Shown here: piece after piece, positions 20,430-32,360 of the stretch | Layout: each line of letters starts with the position of its first letter | How positions within the stretch are numbered: the first letter of the stretch is position 1 | NCBI RefSeq assembly: GCF_033568475.1 | Contig: NC_133123.1 | Location: 5,518,001 to 5,582,000 of the forward strand | Origin: Henckelia pumila | Lineage: Eukaryota > Streptophyta > Magnoliopsida > Lamiales > Gesneriaceae | Length of the DNA: 64,000 nucleotides | Direction of reading: 5' to 3' | Notes under the pieces: generated by a model | What the model was told of the DNA's origin: nothing | What the model saw: only the letters and a program-made list of their open reading frames with translations | Database searches by the model: none | Position numbers and translations under genes: made by a program

Positions 20430-21040
20430 CTTACATTTACACCCCTTAACTTTAAAAATAGCATATACCTCCCCAGAGTTTTTAAATACCTTACAATTAC
20501 CACTTTTTGTGCACTAAATTAAAATTAAAATTAGAAGTATGAATTTTGTAAAATAAAGCAAGGAAAAAAATACAAAAATACTATAAAAATAAAATTGAAC
20601 GAAAATGAAAATTTTTATTTTGGTTTTGAATGTTCAAACTCAAAATATTATATTATATTTTTAAAATTAACCAGCCAAAATATTATAATTTATGCTATGT
20701 GTATAAAAACTAAAATCGATAAAATTAACAAAAAAAATATATTTATAATTTGGTTTTTATTTTTAAAATTAACCTAACCAAAAAAATATTTATCAATTAG
20801 TTTTAAAATACATCGCGTAAAATATAATATTTTGAGTGTTAACATTCAAAACCAAAATAAAAAATTCATTTTGGTTCAATTTTATTTTTATATTATTTTT
20901 GTATTTTTTTCCCTTAATCATTTTTTTTAAAAAAATTATATGTTTTAATTTTAATGCACAAAAAGTGATAATTGTAAGATATCTAAAAAAAATATAGGGA
21001 TGTATATGTAATTTTTGAAGTTAACGGGTGTAAATAATGA
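20430..21040. repeat. Long foldback element (about 610 bp)
   Basis: Left arm (20430-20670) and right arm (20815-21040) are imperfect inverted repeats: TTACATTTACACCCCTTAAC pairs with GTTAACGGGTGTAAATAATG, and CACTTTTTGTGCA with TGCACAAAAAGTG; inner parts with TTGGTTTTGAATGTT also pair. A transcript would form a hairpin of more than 200 bp. No TIR-family assignment. Confidence 0.75.
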
Positions 21041-21065
21041 ATATGTAACCACCAGAACGTGAAAT

Positions 21066-21111
21066 CTGTACCGCCGAACGTGAAATCTGTACCGCCGAAC
21101 GTATTGATTCC
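21066..21111. repeat. 23-bp tandem duplication
   Basis: 'gtgaaatctgtaccgccgaac' occurs twice in a row just inside the LTR remnant that follows. Confidence 0.7.
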
Positions 21112-21265
21112 AGGTCCCGATCAGTCATATCCAGTCATCGCTTCTCTTGCCTTAATAAAATTTCAAAAAAGATCTTCTGATGTGAAATATCAAACAAAGC
21201 TGAAATTACATAGCATACTTAGAATTTTAAGAAATTTTTCACCAAGGCTCCAGGACATCGTAACA

Positions 21266-21672
21266 GCTCTGATACCAGTTGTTAGGATTTATACCGAAAC
21301 GATCATGACGATAATAATTGCGGAATAAAATAATCAACAAAAAACCAAAGATTTATGTGGTTCATCCAATATAGATTACGTCCAGGGAGCTACTGAAATC
21401 TTTATTTCCTGAGCAATATTACAAATATCTCTCACCAACCCAAACCTCGAGTATTATTTGAAAAATAATTACCTTACTTACACAAGAAAAACACTCAAAA
21501 AAAAAAAAAACCTTTTTTGTTCTCTCTAATCTAAGAAGCTTGTATTGCTTCTTGTTTTGTGATACTTGGAATAATGAATGGATAGAGCTCCCAAAGCGCG
21601 TTAATTAAATGCACGCTTCCCCAACCAATAACTCCCACCTGTCAACAACCACCAATCAGTTGCCACCTAACA
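21266..21672 (-). mobile_element. LTR retrotransposon remnant: PBS plus one LTR
   Basis: GCTCTGATACCA (21266-21277) is the reverse complement of a primer-binding site for initiator tRNA-Met. It is followed two bases later by a candidate LTR starting TGTTAGG (21280) and ending CCTAACA (21672), about 390 bp with matching inverted ends. The element would read on the minus strand with its leader extending left to about 21060. No coding sequence remains. Confidence 0.55.
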
Positions 21673-21940
21673 CGAAGCAACGTTGCATAACACTAATAAA
21701 GGGATCGAAATCGCCACATTTCAGATTTTAGGGGAAATTTTGGGTCTCATTTGCGAGTCCTGAGATTGCGATAAAAAGTAGAAAGAAACATAGAGGAATA
21801 GTTGACAGAACTGAGCATTAATCATATTAGATCATTCAGAAAATTACAATGATGCATATTTATTGCAACGCTAAAGATATATATTTTATCACACAGTACT
21901 TTATATTACAATGAAAACCACAACCATGCATTTTTGTGTC

Positions 21941-24134
21941 TCAGTAATTATTATATTCGTAGCGTTTGGCCACAAGGCAAAGATCGTTTTTCTTGTGACT
22001 TGTAATTCCAGGAGACACTTCCGTGTCAATGTCTTCTTTCTTCATTCCACTGGGAAGCTCCCAGTCAAAGGAGTAGAGAAGATTGGCTAGTGCGAGCTCC
22101 ACAGTCGCGATGCCGAGATTCATTCCAGGGCATCCTCTTCTCCCCGACCCAAACGGGAGTAGCCCGAAATCATGTCCCCTGTAGTCGATAGTGCTATTCA
22201 AGAATCGATCGGGTAAAAATTCAGTAGGATTCTCCCAATATTCCGGATCTAAACCGATTGCGTGAACGTTCACGTACACCGTGGTCTTCTCCGGGATTTC
22301 GTACCCATCTATGGTGCACTTTTGCATGGTTTCTCTGGGAACCGAGAGTGGAGTGGGAGGGAACAATCTCAGTGCTTCTTTGATGATTGCTTTTAAATAG
22401 GTAAGATTTTGGATATCATCTTCATCTACGGTACCTTTGTTTCCCAAAGCATTTCGGACTTCTTCTTGTGCTTTCTTCATTACTTCCGGTTTCTTGATGA
22501 GAGCCGTCATGGTCCAGACTATTACCGATGCACTTGTATCGGTGCCAGCGATGAATACGTTCTATAATAAAGTTTTAACACACGTAACAAAAAGTCAAGA
22601 ATCTTGGAGAAATAAAAATATTGTATGTACATCAATTATTTTATTTCATCCAATCCAAATTAAAAATTATTTTTGAAAATGTCATCCGAATTATTAAAAT
22701 GGCTATATGTTAAGAAATGATTGAAACGTGAAGATATTAACGGGTGCCCAACTATGGGCCGTCCAACACATAACGGGAACTCGAGCTTTGATACCATGTT
22801 AAAAATTGACTTGGACCTAACTCACCTCAAAAGCTAGCTGAAGAGGTGAGAATTGTCAACTATGGGCCGTCCAACACATAACGGGAACTCGGGCTTTGAT
22901 ACCATGTTAAAAATTGATTTGGACCTAACTCACCTCAAAAGCTAGCTGAAGAGGTGAGAATTGTCAACTATGGGCCGTCCAACACATAACGGGAACTCGA
23001 GCTTTGATACCATGTTAAAAATTGACTTGGACCTAACTCACTTCAAAAGCTAGCTGAAAAGATGAAAATTGTCCTTGTTTATATAAAGGGCTTACAGGTT
23101 ATTTATTCAACCGACGTGGGACACAAATTAATACACCAACACTATATATTCAAAGTAAACCGTGTAAATTAAGCAAGATTTGAAAGTGATACCATGAGAA
23201 TTCCCTTGACGTTTTCCCATTGAATTGGAACTGGAGAGGCTTGCTGATCTTGTTTCAACTGAATCAGCAAATCAAGAATGTCTCCCCTCATCGACTCGGG
23301 CCGATTCGGATCGAGATGATCCTCTATAGTTTCCTGATAAATATTATCCAGATCCCTATAGTTCTTCTCGAGTCTAGATTTCATCCCAGTCAAATTATCA
23401 ATCCAACCCAATGAAGGGAAATAATCACCAAAAAAGAAGGCCACGCACAGTTTTTGAGTCTCTTTCAGAAATTCGTCGAACCTCCTTTTACCCATTTCAT
23501 CGTACTTCTTCCCGAGTCCAGCCCGACAAATGATCCTGTTTGTTAAAAAGAAGGCAGCACGGCTCAAGTTTATCACCTGGGACGAACCCGAATTCTCGTT
23601 CATCTCTTGGATCATGGTAGAAACTTCATCTTTCCGAATTGGCCGAAACGAAACCACCTGCTTGACACTAAACAGATGGATGAGGCTCAGTTTCCTCATC
23701 TCCCTCCAAGTTTCGTTGTAACTGGACAGGGTAATATCCCTGCCATCGTAAGAATATTTTTGGAAGCCAATTAGTGAAGGCCTGCCTGAGAATGCTAGGT
23801 CGTTATTCTTCAAGGCCAATTTCGCTACTCTGGCTGAAGAAATCACGATAGCGGGCCGACTACCGAACTTCATCCGCATGAGCGGCCCATACTTCTTGGA
23901 GAGCCCGTAGAGCCAGAGGTGGGGATGCTTAGGATCGAATTCATGCAGGTTCCCGATCAACGGGAGCCCTTTTGGACCCGGCGGGAGCCGAGCAGTAGTA
24001 GTAGTAGTAGTGTTGTTGGATTTATTTGGTCTAAAGAGATTGAAAAGGAATATGATCGAGAAAGATAGTGCTAGGAGTAGGAAATACATGGTATTGAGCA
24101 TGTTAGATATGAGGTACAGAAATAAAGGTTGCAC
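21941..24134 (-). CDS. Cytochrome P450, CYP71 clan (CYP83/CYP71-like)
   Basis: Two exons, 24134-23193 and 22561-21941, with one phase-0 intron (23192-22562) at the position typical for plant A-type P450s; 520 residues. Seen: N-terminal membrane anchor (about 12-33), proline hinge PPGPKGLPLIGN (51-62), I-helix AGTDTS (319-324), ExxR as EALR (376-379), FLPDRF (429-434) and haem loop FGSGRRGCPG with Cys458. These are all the residues needed for a working monooxygenase of the ER membrane. The sequence resembles CYP83B1/CYP71-type enzymes of specialised metabolism; the substrate cannot be told. Start: ATGs at codons 1, 12 and 16 precede the anchor, and codon 12 or 16 gives the more usual length. 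A minus-strand TATA-like ATATAAAT lies 60 bp upstream. The intron carries a triplicated repeat. Confidence 0.93.
22750..23073. repeat. 108-bp tandem repeat, three copies, within the P450 intron
   Basis: Copies start at 22750, 22858 and 22966, each with AACTATGGGCCGTCC...TTTGATACCATG...AGCTAGCTGAAGAGG; the third has a few changes. The unit and following tail (accgacgtgggacac) look like a common plant repeat family ending; here it was amplified in place. Confidence 0.9.
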
Positions 24135-24192
24135 TGGATTTTAGATTTGTGTAGGTGAATTGTGTGTTTTAATTCTAGCTACTTTCTTGCTA

Positions 24193-24200
24193 ATTTATAT
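24193..24200 (-). promoter_or_regulatory. TATA-like box of the P450 gene
   Basis: ATATAAAT on the minus strand, 59 bp above the first ATG; with a normal 25-35 bp spacing, transcription would begin near 24165, giving a short leader. Confidence 0.4.
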
Positions 24201-24536
24201 GTGGGGATTTTTATTTTCTACTTTTTTATTATTATTGTTGTTATTATCTTATTAGTATTAGTTTTCTTTGGTAATGGGTTGCGGAGAATAAGACCTTTAT
24301 GGCAGAATAAGTAAAAGAATCCCCGGTCTTCATTAATGTTTAGTCTTTAGAGTTGAATAAGGATATTAATTAAACAACTTGTTACGTTCAATATTAGTGT
24401 CATATATTACTATCTAATCCAAATATATTAATTTAAAATTATTAAATTATTTATCCATCATCTTTCAACCAAACGATGTTTAGTGTACGATTAACAGTCC
24501 AATAATCACTCCATATTTTTTTAATCAATTAATATA

Positions 24537-24836
24537 GGAAAAATAAGTTTTTTAGTCAATTAACTTGTTCATGTTTTGATTTTGGTTCATTAACTTTTCA
24601 AATGTGAGTTTTGGTACACTAATTTTATATTTTCAGTGTTTTTTGGTCCAACTGCATATGTGTCAATTTTTTATTGGTCCAAAATGATGACGTGGACTAA
24701 TCAGAAGCTGACACGTATGCAGGTGGACTAAAAAATACTTAAATGTAAAGTTAGTGTACCAAAACCCAAATCGTAAAAATTAATGAACCAAAACCCAAAT
24801 AATGTAAAGTTATTGGACCAAAATCTTATTTTTTCC
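24537..24836. mobile_element. MULE-type MITE with 9-bp target duplication ATTAATATA
   Basis: 300 bp with inverted ends GGAAAAATAAGTTTTTTAGTC and GACCAAAATCTTATTTTTTCC. Perfect 9-bp flanks ATTAATATA at 24528-24536 and 24837-24845. Arms extend inwards for over 100 bp with mismatches. Confidence 0.85.
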
Positions 24837-25232
24837 ATTAATATAATATGATATAATATAAATGAGTTCGGTCGATATATATTACATTTGGAAGTCAGCG
24901 TTAGCAAGTAAACCCAAATTGCAATAAAAATATATTAGAAATAATTGTAAATATTATCACATTAAATTATTGCAAGAAACTCTTTATGATGGTTAAGTTT
25001 TGGTGTTTTCAAATTTTGAGCATGCATAATTTTGAAAATATGTATGGACAAAGAAATGTATGCTCGAGATTTAAAAACATGGGCATATATGTGTTTATTA
25101 TTTGGAAAATTGAGGGTTAAAATTACAATTTTTTTTCAAAAAAGGTATTAAGAAATGTCGAGATTTTACAAAAGTAGTTTATGCAATTATCTCAAAATAT
25201 TATTTTATTTATACATAAGGATATTCAACTAT

Positions 25233-25494
25233 GGCTAATTGCATCCACACTCTATGTGAAAAGTTTAAAAGGCATAAAACCCCATGTGTAAAATTAATAG
25301 CATGTTAGACCCTATGTTTTAAAAAAATTAGCATAAAAACCCCTATAAGAGGGTATAAATGTGCCCGAGTTTGTATAACATAGAGGTGAAATGTGCTACA
25401 TTTTAAAAAATTGAGGGATGCATTAGCCTATTAATATTTCTTAAGAGATTTTATGTCTTTTAGACTTTTCACATGAGGTGTGAATGCAATTAGC
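25233..25494. mobile_element. Foldback MITE
   Basis: GGCTAATTGCATCCACAC...GTGAAAAG pairs with CTTTTCACATGAGGTGTGAATGCAATTAGCC; 262 bp, non-coding, target duplication unclear. Confidence 0.75.
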
Positions 25495-25854
25495 CTAGAT
25501 ATTCATTTTTCAACAATTGCGGTCTGTCCGTTCTTTAATGAAAAATTGCTACTGACGATAACGTGTATAGCTTTTTTTTAACGATATTTTATTTGAATAT
25601 TATAACAAGAATAAAAAGAACCTTCTATCATTAAATCGTCAAATTGGGCGGGGACCGGTTAGAAAAGTCCGGTCGTAGGTAGTTCGAAAAATGGCTTTTG
25701 TCACATAATTTTATTGATTTATGATATTTCTTCAAAAATAAATCTGAAAAATCAACTTCAAATTCAAAGAATAAACAAAGAACAAATTGATAATATTATA
25801 TTTCAGTCAAACAAATGATATTTAGTTAAATAATCCCTCCAAACAAAATCTTTG

Positions 25855-26269
25855 GGTTAGGCCAAAGATATTTTTTTATAAATTATAGTTGTACCTTAAG
25901 CATTAATGTTTGTTTGTCAAAGAATTTCATGGAATTATCAAAAGTTCATTGATATTTTTTGAAAAACACTACACTTTCATAGTATATTTAAAAATCAAAA
26001 TTGAATATCATTTGACTTTTAAAACTTTGCAAAAATCTATTTTAAATATCATTATATTTTTATAAAGTATACAAAAGTCATAATTGAATACTCCTACATT
26101 TTTTTTATTTCAATAGTACTCCTACACTTTTAAAATCTACAAAAATAATTAAATATAATCAAATCTCTTCTATTAAATACACATTTTTTTAAAATACCAA
26201 ATCACTAGTGGTATATATTTTTCAACGCGTGATTTTTTTTTTTCTCAAATAGATAGATGTTCACGTTAT

Positions 26270-26275
<6 letters not shown>
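25855..26275. repeat. Duplicated block, copy B (includes repeat R copy 3)
   Basis: Starts 'gggttaggccaaag' and matches 15528-15690, continues as 17862-17912, then as R (18500-18760). It lacks the Helitron-like and LINE sequences that split the other copy. Ends in a (TA)n run (26271-26306). Confidence 0.75.
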
Positions 26276-26313
<38 letters not shown>

Positions 26314-26542
26314 GTCAAATATAGAATTAAGTATAAAAAATCAGTATTTCCAAAAAAAAATGTATAAAAAATCTGAATCTGGGCTTTTTCCCCTTTTGTT
26401 TTTTCTCCTTTGAACTTTCTCCCGTCTTTCTTTTCACGGGTACATCATAGCCCATAGGTATCACTTTATTAAACAATCAAGAAAAAATTTCTCTGTTCAA
26501 CCAAAGAAATATATATATAAGATAAGTAAAAAACAAAAAACA

Positions 26543-26905
26543 AATAAATAAATTGAGCTAAAGAGTGAGCCACTGAATTTGTTTAGCGTCTAAGATGATG
26601 TAAACTAACTATCATTGATTCCACAATTAAATCTTTGCTCTCCTTCGTGCATGAACCAATGTATCCAAAATGACCAGATGGATTCATGACTGCTTGCACG
26701 AGCACCCAAGAGTTAGAAAAAGCAAAGACATGATGAAAGCCTCTCTCACGGATCAGCTGCACTACTTGTAGTGCCAGAAGTTCTGCATGCACAAACGATT
26801 GAGGTTGCACGAAGTACTCCAGCAACACCATAGTTATTAAGTGCTTCATTGAAAGCTGCATCCACATCGAGTCGTAGATGACCCGTCGAGGGAAGATTTG
26901 GGGAT
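26543..26905 (-). pseudogene. LINE-type RNase H-like domain remnant
   Basis: Minus strand: LDVDAAFNEALNNYGVAG (about 26880-26825), then after a frame change SFVHAELLALQV, FHHVFAFSNSW, VQAVMNPSGHFGYIG, SLHHLRR and VAHSLAQF (to about 26545). This is the RVT_3 RNase H-like domain of plant LINE polyproteins with a stop after HHLRR. No reverse transcriptase is present. Confidence 0.75.
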
Positions 26906-27036
26906 ATGGACTTGGTCTTGGTTTTAATTCAATAACTAAACCTTTGAATAAAAAATATTATTTTTTCTCTCTTACTTTTTTCATTCTTCTTTCCTTCTTC
27001 TTTTCTTCTTTACTTTTTCGTATTTTTTTTTTTAGA

Positions 27037-27244
27037 CTTGGGTTGACCCAAAGCGGTCGACCCAAACCTTGGTCGACCCAGCTTGGGTCGACCACGGTCG
27101 ACTGGGCTCGATCGACCACGACTGGGCTCGGTCGACCATGGTCGACCAAGTCTGGGTCGACCCTTCGGTCGACCATGCTTCTTGATTGGTCGACCCAGCC
27201 TGGGTGGACCCCGGCTTGGTCGACCCAGGCTTTGGTCCACCCCA
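27037..27244. repeat. GTCGAC-rich minisatellite
   Basis: About 205 bp built from the word GGTCGACC(C/A), with about ten GTCGAC palindromes separated by short spacers (for example AGCTTGGGTCGACC, TCTGGGTCGACC). GC-rich in an AT-rich setting, next to a long T-run (27018-27033). All six frames stay open over much of it because of its composition, not because it codes. Confidence 0.85.
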
Positions 27245-27290
27245 AACCATTGTATATATATTTTATAGTTTAGTATTATTATTAAAAATA

Positions 27291-27440
27291 TTGATGGCTT
27301 AATGGTTAAAACTCATGAAGAGAAAGGGGATCCAGGTTCAAATTCTAAAGAAGGGAAGAGGAGAGGGAGAGAAGATGTGAAAGTTATACTTTTAATGAGA
27401 CCTTTGACTGAATTAAAAAGTCAAAATTCTTTTTATTGAA
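27291..27440 (+). mobile_element. tRNA-derived SINE
   Basis: TGGCTTAATGG fits an RNA polymerase III A box and GGTTCAAATTC a B box, about 37 bp apart, as in tRNA-derived SINEs. The rest does not fold as a tRNA. The body continues for about 100 bp. Confidence 0.6.
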
Positions 27441-28259
27441 TTGAAAATAAGACCAAACTTATATATTTAAATGGCCCACCCGTCGAAGGGGTGGAGGAGA
27501 CCAAACAGTCCAAGTACGACAGTCAAACCTTTCAAAATCAATTTTACTCGGACGTTCCATTATCCATAGACAAATTTTCACCGTGGCGCGGCCTTGAACC
27601 TGTTTCGACATATCCTCAATTATAAAACTGACAAAAGAAAATGGCATGGCTCGTCGAGTCACTGCCAAAACCGCCCAAGGGGCAAATTCCAGACACGGGA
27701 TATGATGTGTGAGTAGATTCATTCCCGTGGATATTACGTTATATGACTATTGTTTTGTTGGTGTGTTAGTTATGTATGTCTCAATAATATTTCATTTAAT
27801 AATTGTACATTGTACTTGTTGGATAAAATGATCGAATCATGACACTTGAGCTGCTGTGCAGTTTAAAAAAATCGAATTGTTCTATTGAACATGTCACTTT
27901 ACCAAAAGCACTCGGTCCTACAATCATATTGCGTGCGAATACATTTTTTTTGGGGAGGGCAAATTTTGAGTCGTTAAATTTGAGTTTTTTTTTCGTCACA
28001 ATTAACTACTCCATGTACACATTGGGAGTGAAATAAATTAAATTTTTTTGTATGTAAATTATATTACTATATATATAATTTTATAGATTATTCTATATAT
28101 AAGATTTTCCCAAGCTGAGGACCAGCCAAAATCTTCAAAACTAATGCACAAAGAGCTTCCTCTTTGCTAACTCAGCTATTTGCAGGTGTGGTTCCTATCA
28201 AATTACACGGTTCAATTTCGAACTTTCAAAAATGATACAACAGTATCAGTCAGTGATGA
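27441..28259. other. 3' flank of ERO1
   Basis: No gene supported. The part from about 27900 is shared with 19690-19880 and so belongs to the duplicated unit. Confidence 0.5.
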
Positions 28260-31200
28260 CTAATTTAAACACACTGCTTGGCGAATTCTTCGCCAAAAAC
28301 GAGTTTCTTGTTGAGGAGGTTGTGATATGAACCCGGCCTCCATTGTTTGCTCGACTGAAGGGCCGATTTCTTGGACGAGCTTCACAGATTCTGACAGACG
28401 ATGAAGCAGGTTCATCAAGGCGATTACTTCGTTTCTTTGCAGCTGCAGCTGCTGGGGTAGATAGATAGAAATTTAGAAATGCATATATCGATTGTGAAAA
28501 TTGTTTTCCATGCAGACGGGATTATTAGATTTTTGACATGAAACTTACAGGCTGGTTCTGCTGGTTCTTGCCATCAACAGAGAAGAGAATCTTCAATGCG
28601 GTTCCAAGGCCGAGCACCTGAAGTTTGCCCCAAAGACGACATTTCTCACATCCGACACAATCCATCAGAGCACTGCAATACCAAGACCGTAGGCTAAACG
28701 TCGCCTTCAAGATTTATAAAAATCAAGCACGACGAACAAAAAAAGACTAAACTACAACGCATCCACCGAATTTATGACATATCATTCACATGCTATAGAA
28801 AGTACCAACTTTTAAAGCAGTTATCATGAACTTTGAATTCACTCACTCTAAAACTCAAAACCCATCCTCTATTGATTCACAGAGCATCAAATTTAGTTGA
28901 AATCGTAGCTGATAATTATGTACAGTGACAAGAAATTAAATTTAGACCTGATGTTTTTGAAGTTCTTCTGAATCTCAAGCTTCAGTTCAGGTCCACTTTG
29001 ACCTTGCCACAACTTAGCTTCATCAAATGGAAGTGGACAAGCAGCCTGCAGCTTTGGATTGTAAACTAGTTGTCGCATTAAAGACTCGGCTTTCAGGTCC
29101 TCCTCAAGGTTACCGGTATCGTACTCTGCCTGCTCCAAGTAAGTTGCAGCCTAGATCATGTACAAAGAGAAACGTCGTTACACCCCGTATAACTAGGGCA
29201 AATCGTAATAAATCCAGAAAAGAAAGAAGGCTTACTTTTGCCACAGCTCGGAGAACAAACATGAAAGTGAAGTACAAGTTTCTAACACGATCTGGAAAGC
29301 GTAAAACACGATCATACATCAACTCCAGATTCCTGCCCCACTGACATTGCATACATAAAACGGGTTTTTGGTTAACACAGTCCAAGCTAGATGGTTACAT
29401 GTCTATGCTGACTTGAAACAATGCTTCAAAAGTCAAAACAAATTTTAAGGCAAAATTTAATGTCATAAAAGTTAAACTCTGTACTTTTACAGGAGATTCG
29501 AAATAGATTTGCTAAACTAACAAAAGAAAAGAAGAATCTAATTAAAGTTTTGACAATACAAGGGGGGGTTGAAGCAAACCAGATTTTTAGTTTCATCAAG
29601 CAGGTAGTCTGAAGCAATATGACTTGAGATTGAGGAGTGAAGCCCTGATATTAACTTGTATAACACTCTTTTCTCCGGACAAATTTCTCCAGATGTATCT
29701 ACAATATATAAAAGAAAAATAAAGGAAAGTTCAGTCCACGTCCAATTTGAGAATTATCTAGAACTTCTATTTATTGATCAAGTACTGTTTCCAAAATCCA
29801 CGTGCAGCCCCAGAAATCAAGTTTGGTAGCCACCGAAAAAAATAACAAAGTAACAAAGAATTCCACACACATGTAGGAACTTCTTGATCTGTGCATTATA
29901 CACAGCATCAAATAAATAAACTCACCTTTATTTACTCCAGAAGAAAGTTAGAAAAGAATGAGCATCACACGAAACAATTGACATCATATAGCACTAAGAA
30001 ACAATAAAAAAAAAAAACCTCCTCGATTTATGAGGCAACCACTTAACAGATTGCCTGTTTACTAAAATTCAGACTTCCCAACCATAGATTAACTGAAGAG
30101 ACAAGAAACACACATTTTGGACAGTTTTCAGAATATATGGCATCCCATATCCTCCTGGCTGATGCCCCAATATAGCCAGTATATCGTTCAGGATTCAATT
30201 GCAGATTAACATATGTCATCTCACCTGCAAAATAAAGCAAACATTCTTTATTATCAGCATGATTCTCCACACACTTGAAAAAACGCTAAGCAACTAAAAC
30301 GAAAGTGATTGTAATCAGCAAGCATCCAAATGGTTCAATTATAATTGTAAGGCATGGATAATTTCAGGTTTGAGTTTATAGAGGAATGCAATATGATAAA
30401 CAGAGAAAAAGGGACAACCGCAACTTATGTTCTGATGGTGAGACCCTCAAAATTTGTGAAGCAAGCAACAACAATGGGTAATTATAATCTGAGTGCTAGA
30501 AAAAGGATAAAGGAATTTTACGGTTATCGGTCTCGTCATCATGAGTCCAAGGATTATCCACTTCAATCCATCCCTTAAAGGCCTTTGAATCGAGTGTCCG
30601 ATCAACAACATCCTGTTGGTTCCCCTCCTGACATTTTAAATCATCTGATGGAAGACCGTACAACATCGCCTTCTTAAAGGGTTCAGGAAATTCATCTTCT
30701 GGGCATTCACATACACTACAATCACGTAACTTGCACATGCCATCATCAGGCCAAAAAGGGCAGTCACACCACAACTTAACCTGTTATATTTAATGAGTTA
30801 CACTTACATTAGATCTCAGGACTCATGCCGCAATATCAAATGGTTATTTCTAATTTAGTGAATAAGAAATTCTGATCTTGTTTGCAGGCTACCCAGTCCC
30901 CAACAACATATAATATGCTCAAAATATTTTCAGAACATAAAATTTGTTGGCATTGGAATCAATCACCCAAAAAAAGACCTCTAGTTGCATCAAATCGATC
31001 CTAACAAATTGTAAGTTATTATGTTAAGTACCAGCTATGCGCAAACATATGGTGGTGGACCCTTAACATTAATTGTGGCACAATCTCTACCATAAACCAA
31101 TTTTGGAATCATACCATTCAGAATATACTAAATTTGGCAACAAAAGTTGATGCTTAACCTTAAAATAACGGAAAAATGGAGTTTTAACGAGCTCTTGAAG

Positions 31201-31878
31201 TAAAGGATGCAGAACTGCCTCGTTTATGGTGTCCACTGTTTCATAATCACAACAACAATCCTCAACAAGGCCAGTATATTTTCGGGAATCCTGCACAAGA
31301 AGCAAGTAAAATATTGAGAAAGAAAGTTTCTTCACCTAAAACAGCAGTTACTGTCAGACAGGAAGAGCCAACGGAAATTGGTAAATTCACAGCCTACCTC
31401 GGCACATAAAACCAATATAATCAAGAAGCCGTAAGAAGAAAGAATATCAACAACTAAATAAGGTTTGCATCTAAAACTAAGCATATCAACAATTTCTCAA
31501 ATAAATTTATCTAAAAAAAAATTTCACTCCCCCTCCCCCTAACCCCACCATTTTGGTCTATTATAAAACTCAACACGACACATGTATTCATTGTCAAGCA
31601 CTTCTCCCCATAAAATGAAAATCTTGATTCTGATCGCTGCTCACATATCCCAAGCATTTGAATCCCACAACAAAAAGGAGAAACGACAAGGGAAAAGTCG
31701 GGACCTGAGAACAGTGACAAGATTTATGATCACGATCATGCTTCAACGTCAGCGATACCGCCACCATTAACGCCATCACCGCTCCGATTATAGCCCATTT
31801 CCTCTTCCTCCACACTTTCACCTCTGTTAATTTCTTTACCTTCTTGTTACTATCCACAACGACCTCAGCTTCCGCCAT
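28260..31878 (-). CDS. ERO1: ER oxidoreductin 1 (ERO1)
   Basis: Nine exons on the minus strand: 31878-31705, 31290-31159, 30780-30522, 30224-30114, 29698-29580, 29340-29236, 29150-28948, 28672-28549, 28451-28260. All junctions are GT..AG and phases agree; 472 residues, the usual length for plant ERO1. ERO1 is a FAD enzyme of the ER lumen that re-oxidises protein disulfide isomerase with oxygen, driving disulfide formation. Seen: signal-anchor (28-45), Cys cluster [10 protein letters not shown] (69-78) in the shuttle region, [20 protein letters not shown] and [12 protein letters not shown] in the FAD-binding core, and active-site C373-VG-C376-EK-C379. Everything needed for activity is present. 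Its last exon and 3' flank are duplicated at 19.9 kb. An ER-stress-element-like site lies upstream. Confidence 0.96.
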
Positions 31879-32333
31879 GTCAAATCAACTCAGAACATAC
31901 AGCTCGTTCCGCTGGAAACACAGTGCGTGTCGACAAAAAAAATCCCACCAAGAAATACAAAATACCTCTAATAAGCAACCTTGTTCCAATATTGGGGGCC
32001 AAAATTTATAAAATTTGGAGCTTTAGACATGAATGAAGCAATATATACGAGCGATCAAGGCATTAGAATCACACTCGTCAATAAAGGTTTCGAGGATTAG
32101 GTCAAAGCAGAGGGCGGGCGGGAGACAACACCCTGGTTTCTATGCCAACGGGTTTTGGCGCATGACGGGGTAGAAGTAGGAAGCCTGCAGTCGGCGGAGT
32201 GGCGCGTGGGCGTACGACAGGAAACGTGTCGATTTTATAAAGCGCTTTGAAATCACGAATGAGGGTGGGCAAATGTAAGAATAAACGCGTCCAAAATGAC
32301 GATAATCGGACCAATAGGAAATGAGGGTTTCAC

Positions 32334-32360
32334 CACGTGCACCGTGTCATCTTCAATTGG
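32334..32360 (-). promoter_or_regulatory. ERSE-like motif with adjacent G-box upstream of ERO1
   Basis: Minus strand: CCAAT, nine bases, CACGG, then GTGCACGTGG. The canonical ER stress element is CCAAT-N9-CCACG, so this is one base off. CACGTG (32334-32339) is a G-box/ACGT core recognised by bZIP factors. It lies about 460 bp above the ATG. ERO1 is a known unfolded-protein-response target, which makes the site plausible. Confidence 0.4.

Noticed and set aside
22750-23073. Regular direct repeats that might suggest a CRISPR array
   Set aside because: Only three 108-bp units with no spacers, within a plant intron; ordinary tandem duplication.
27010-27268. Several overlapping open frames on both strands, rich in Pro, Arg, Gly and Ser
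   Set aside because: They are read-through of the GTCGAC minisatellite in every frame; repetitive composition without protein features.
27291-27365. Possible tRNA gene
   Set aside because: A and B boxes are present but no acceptor stem or cloverleaf can be formed; a SINE fits better.
28000-28200. Possible exon between the ERO1 stop and its 3' flank ('ctgaggaccagccaaaatcttc')
   Set aside because: Short open stretches in both directions but no recognisable protein and no splice frame; treated as 3' flank.
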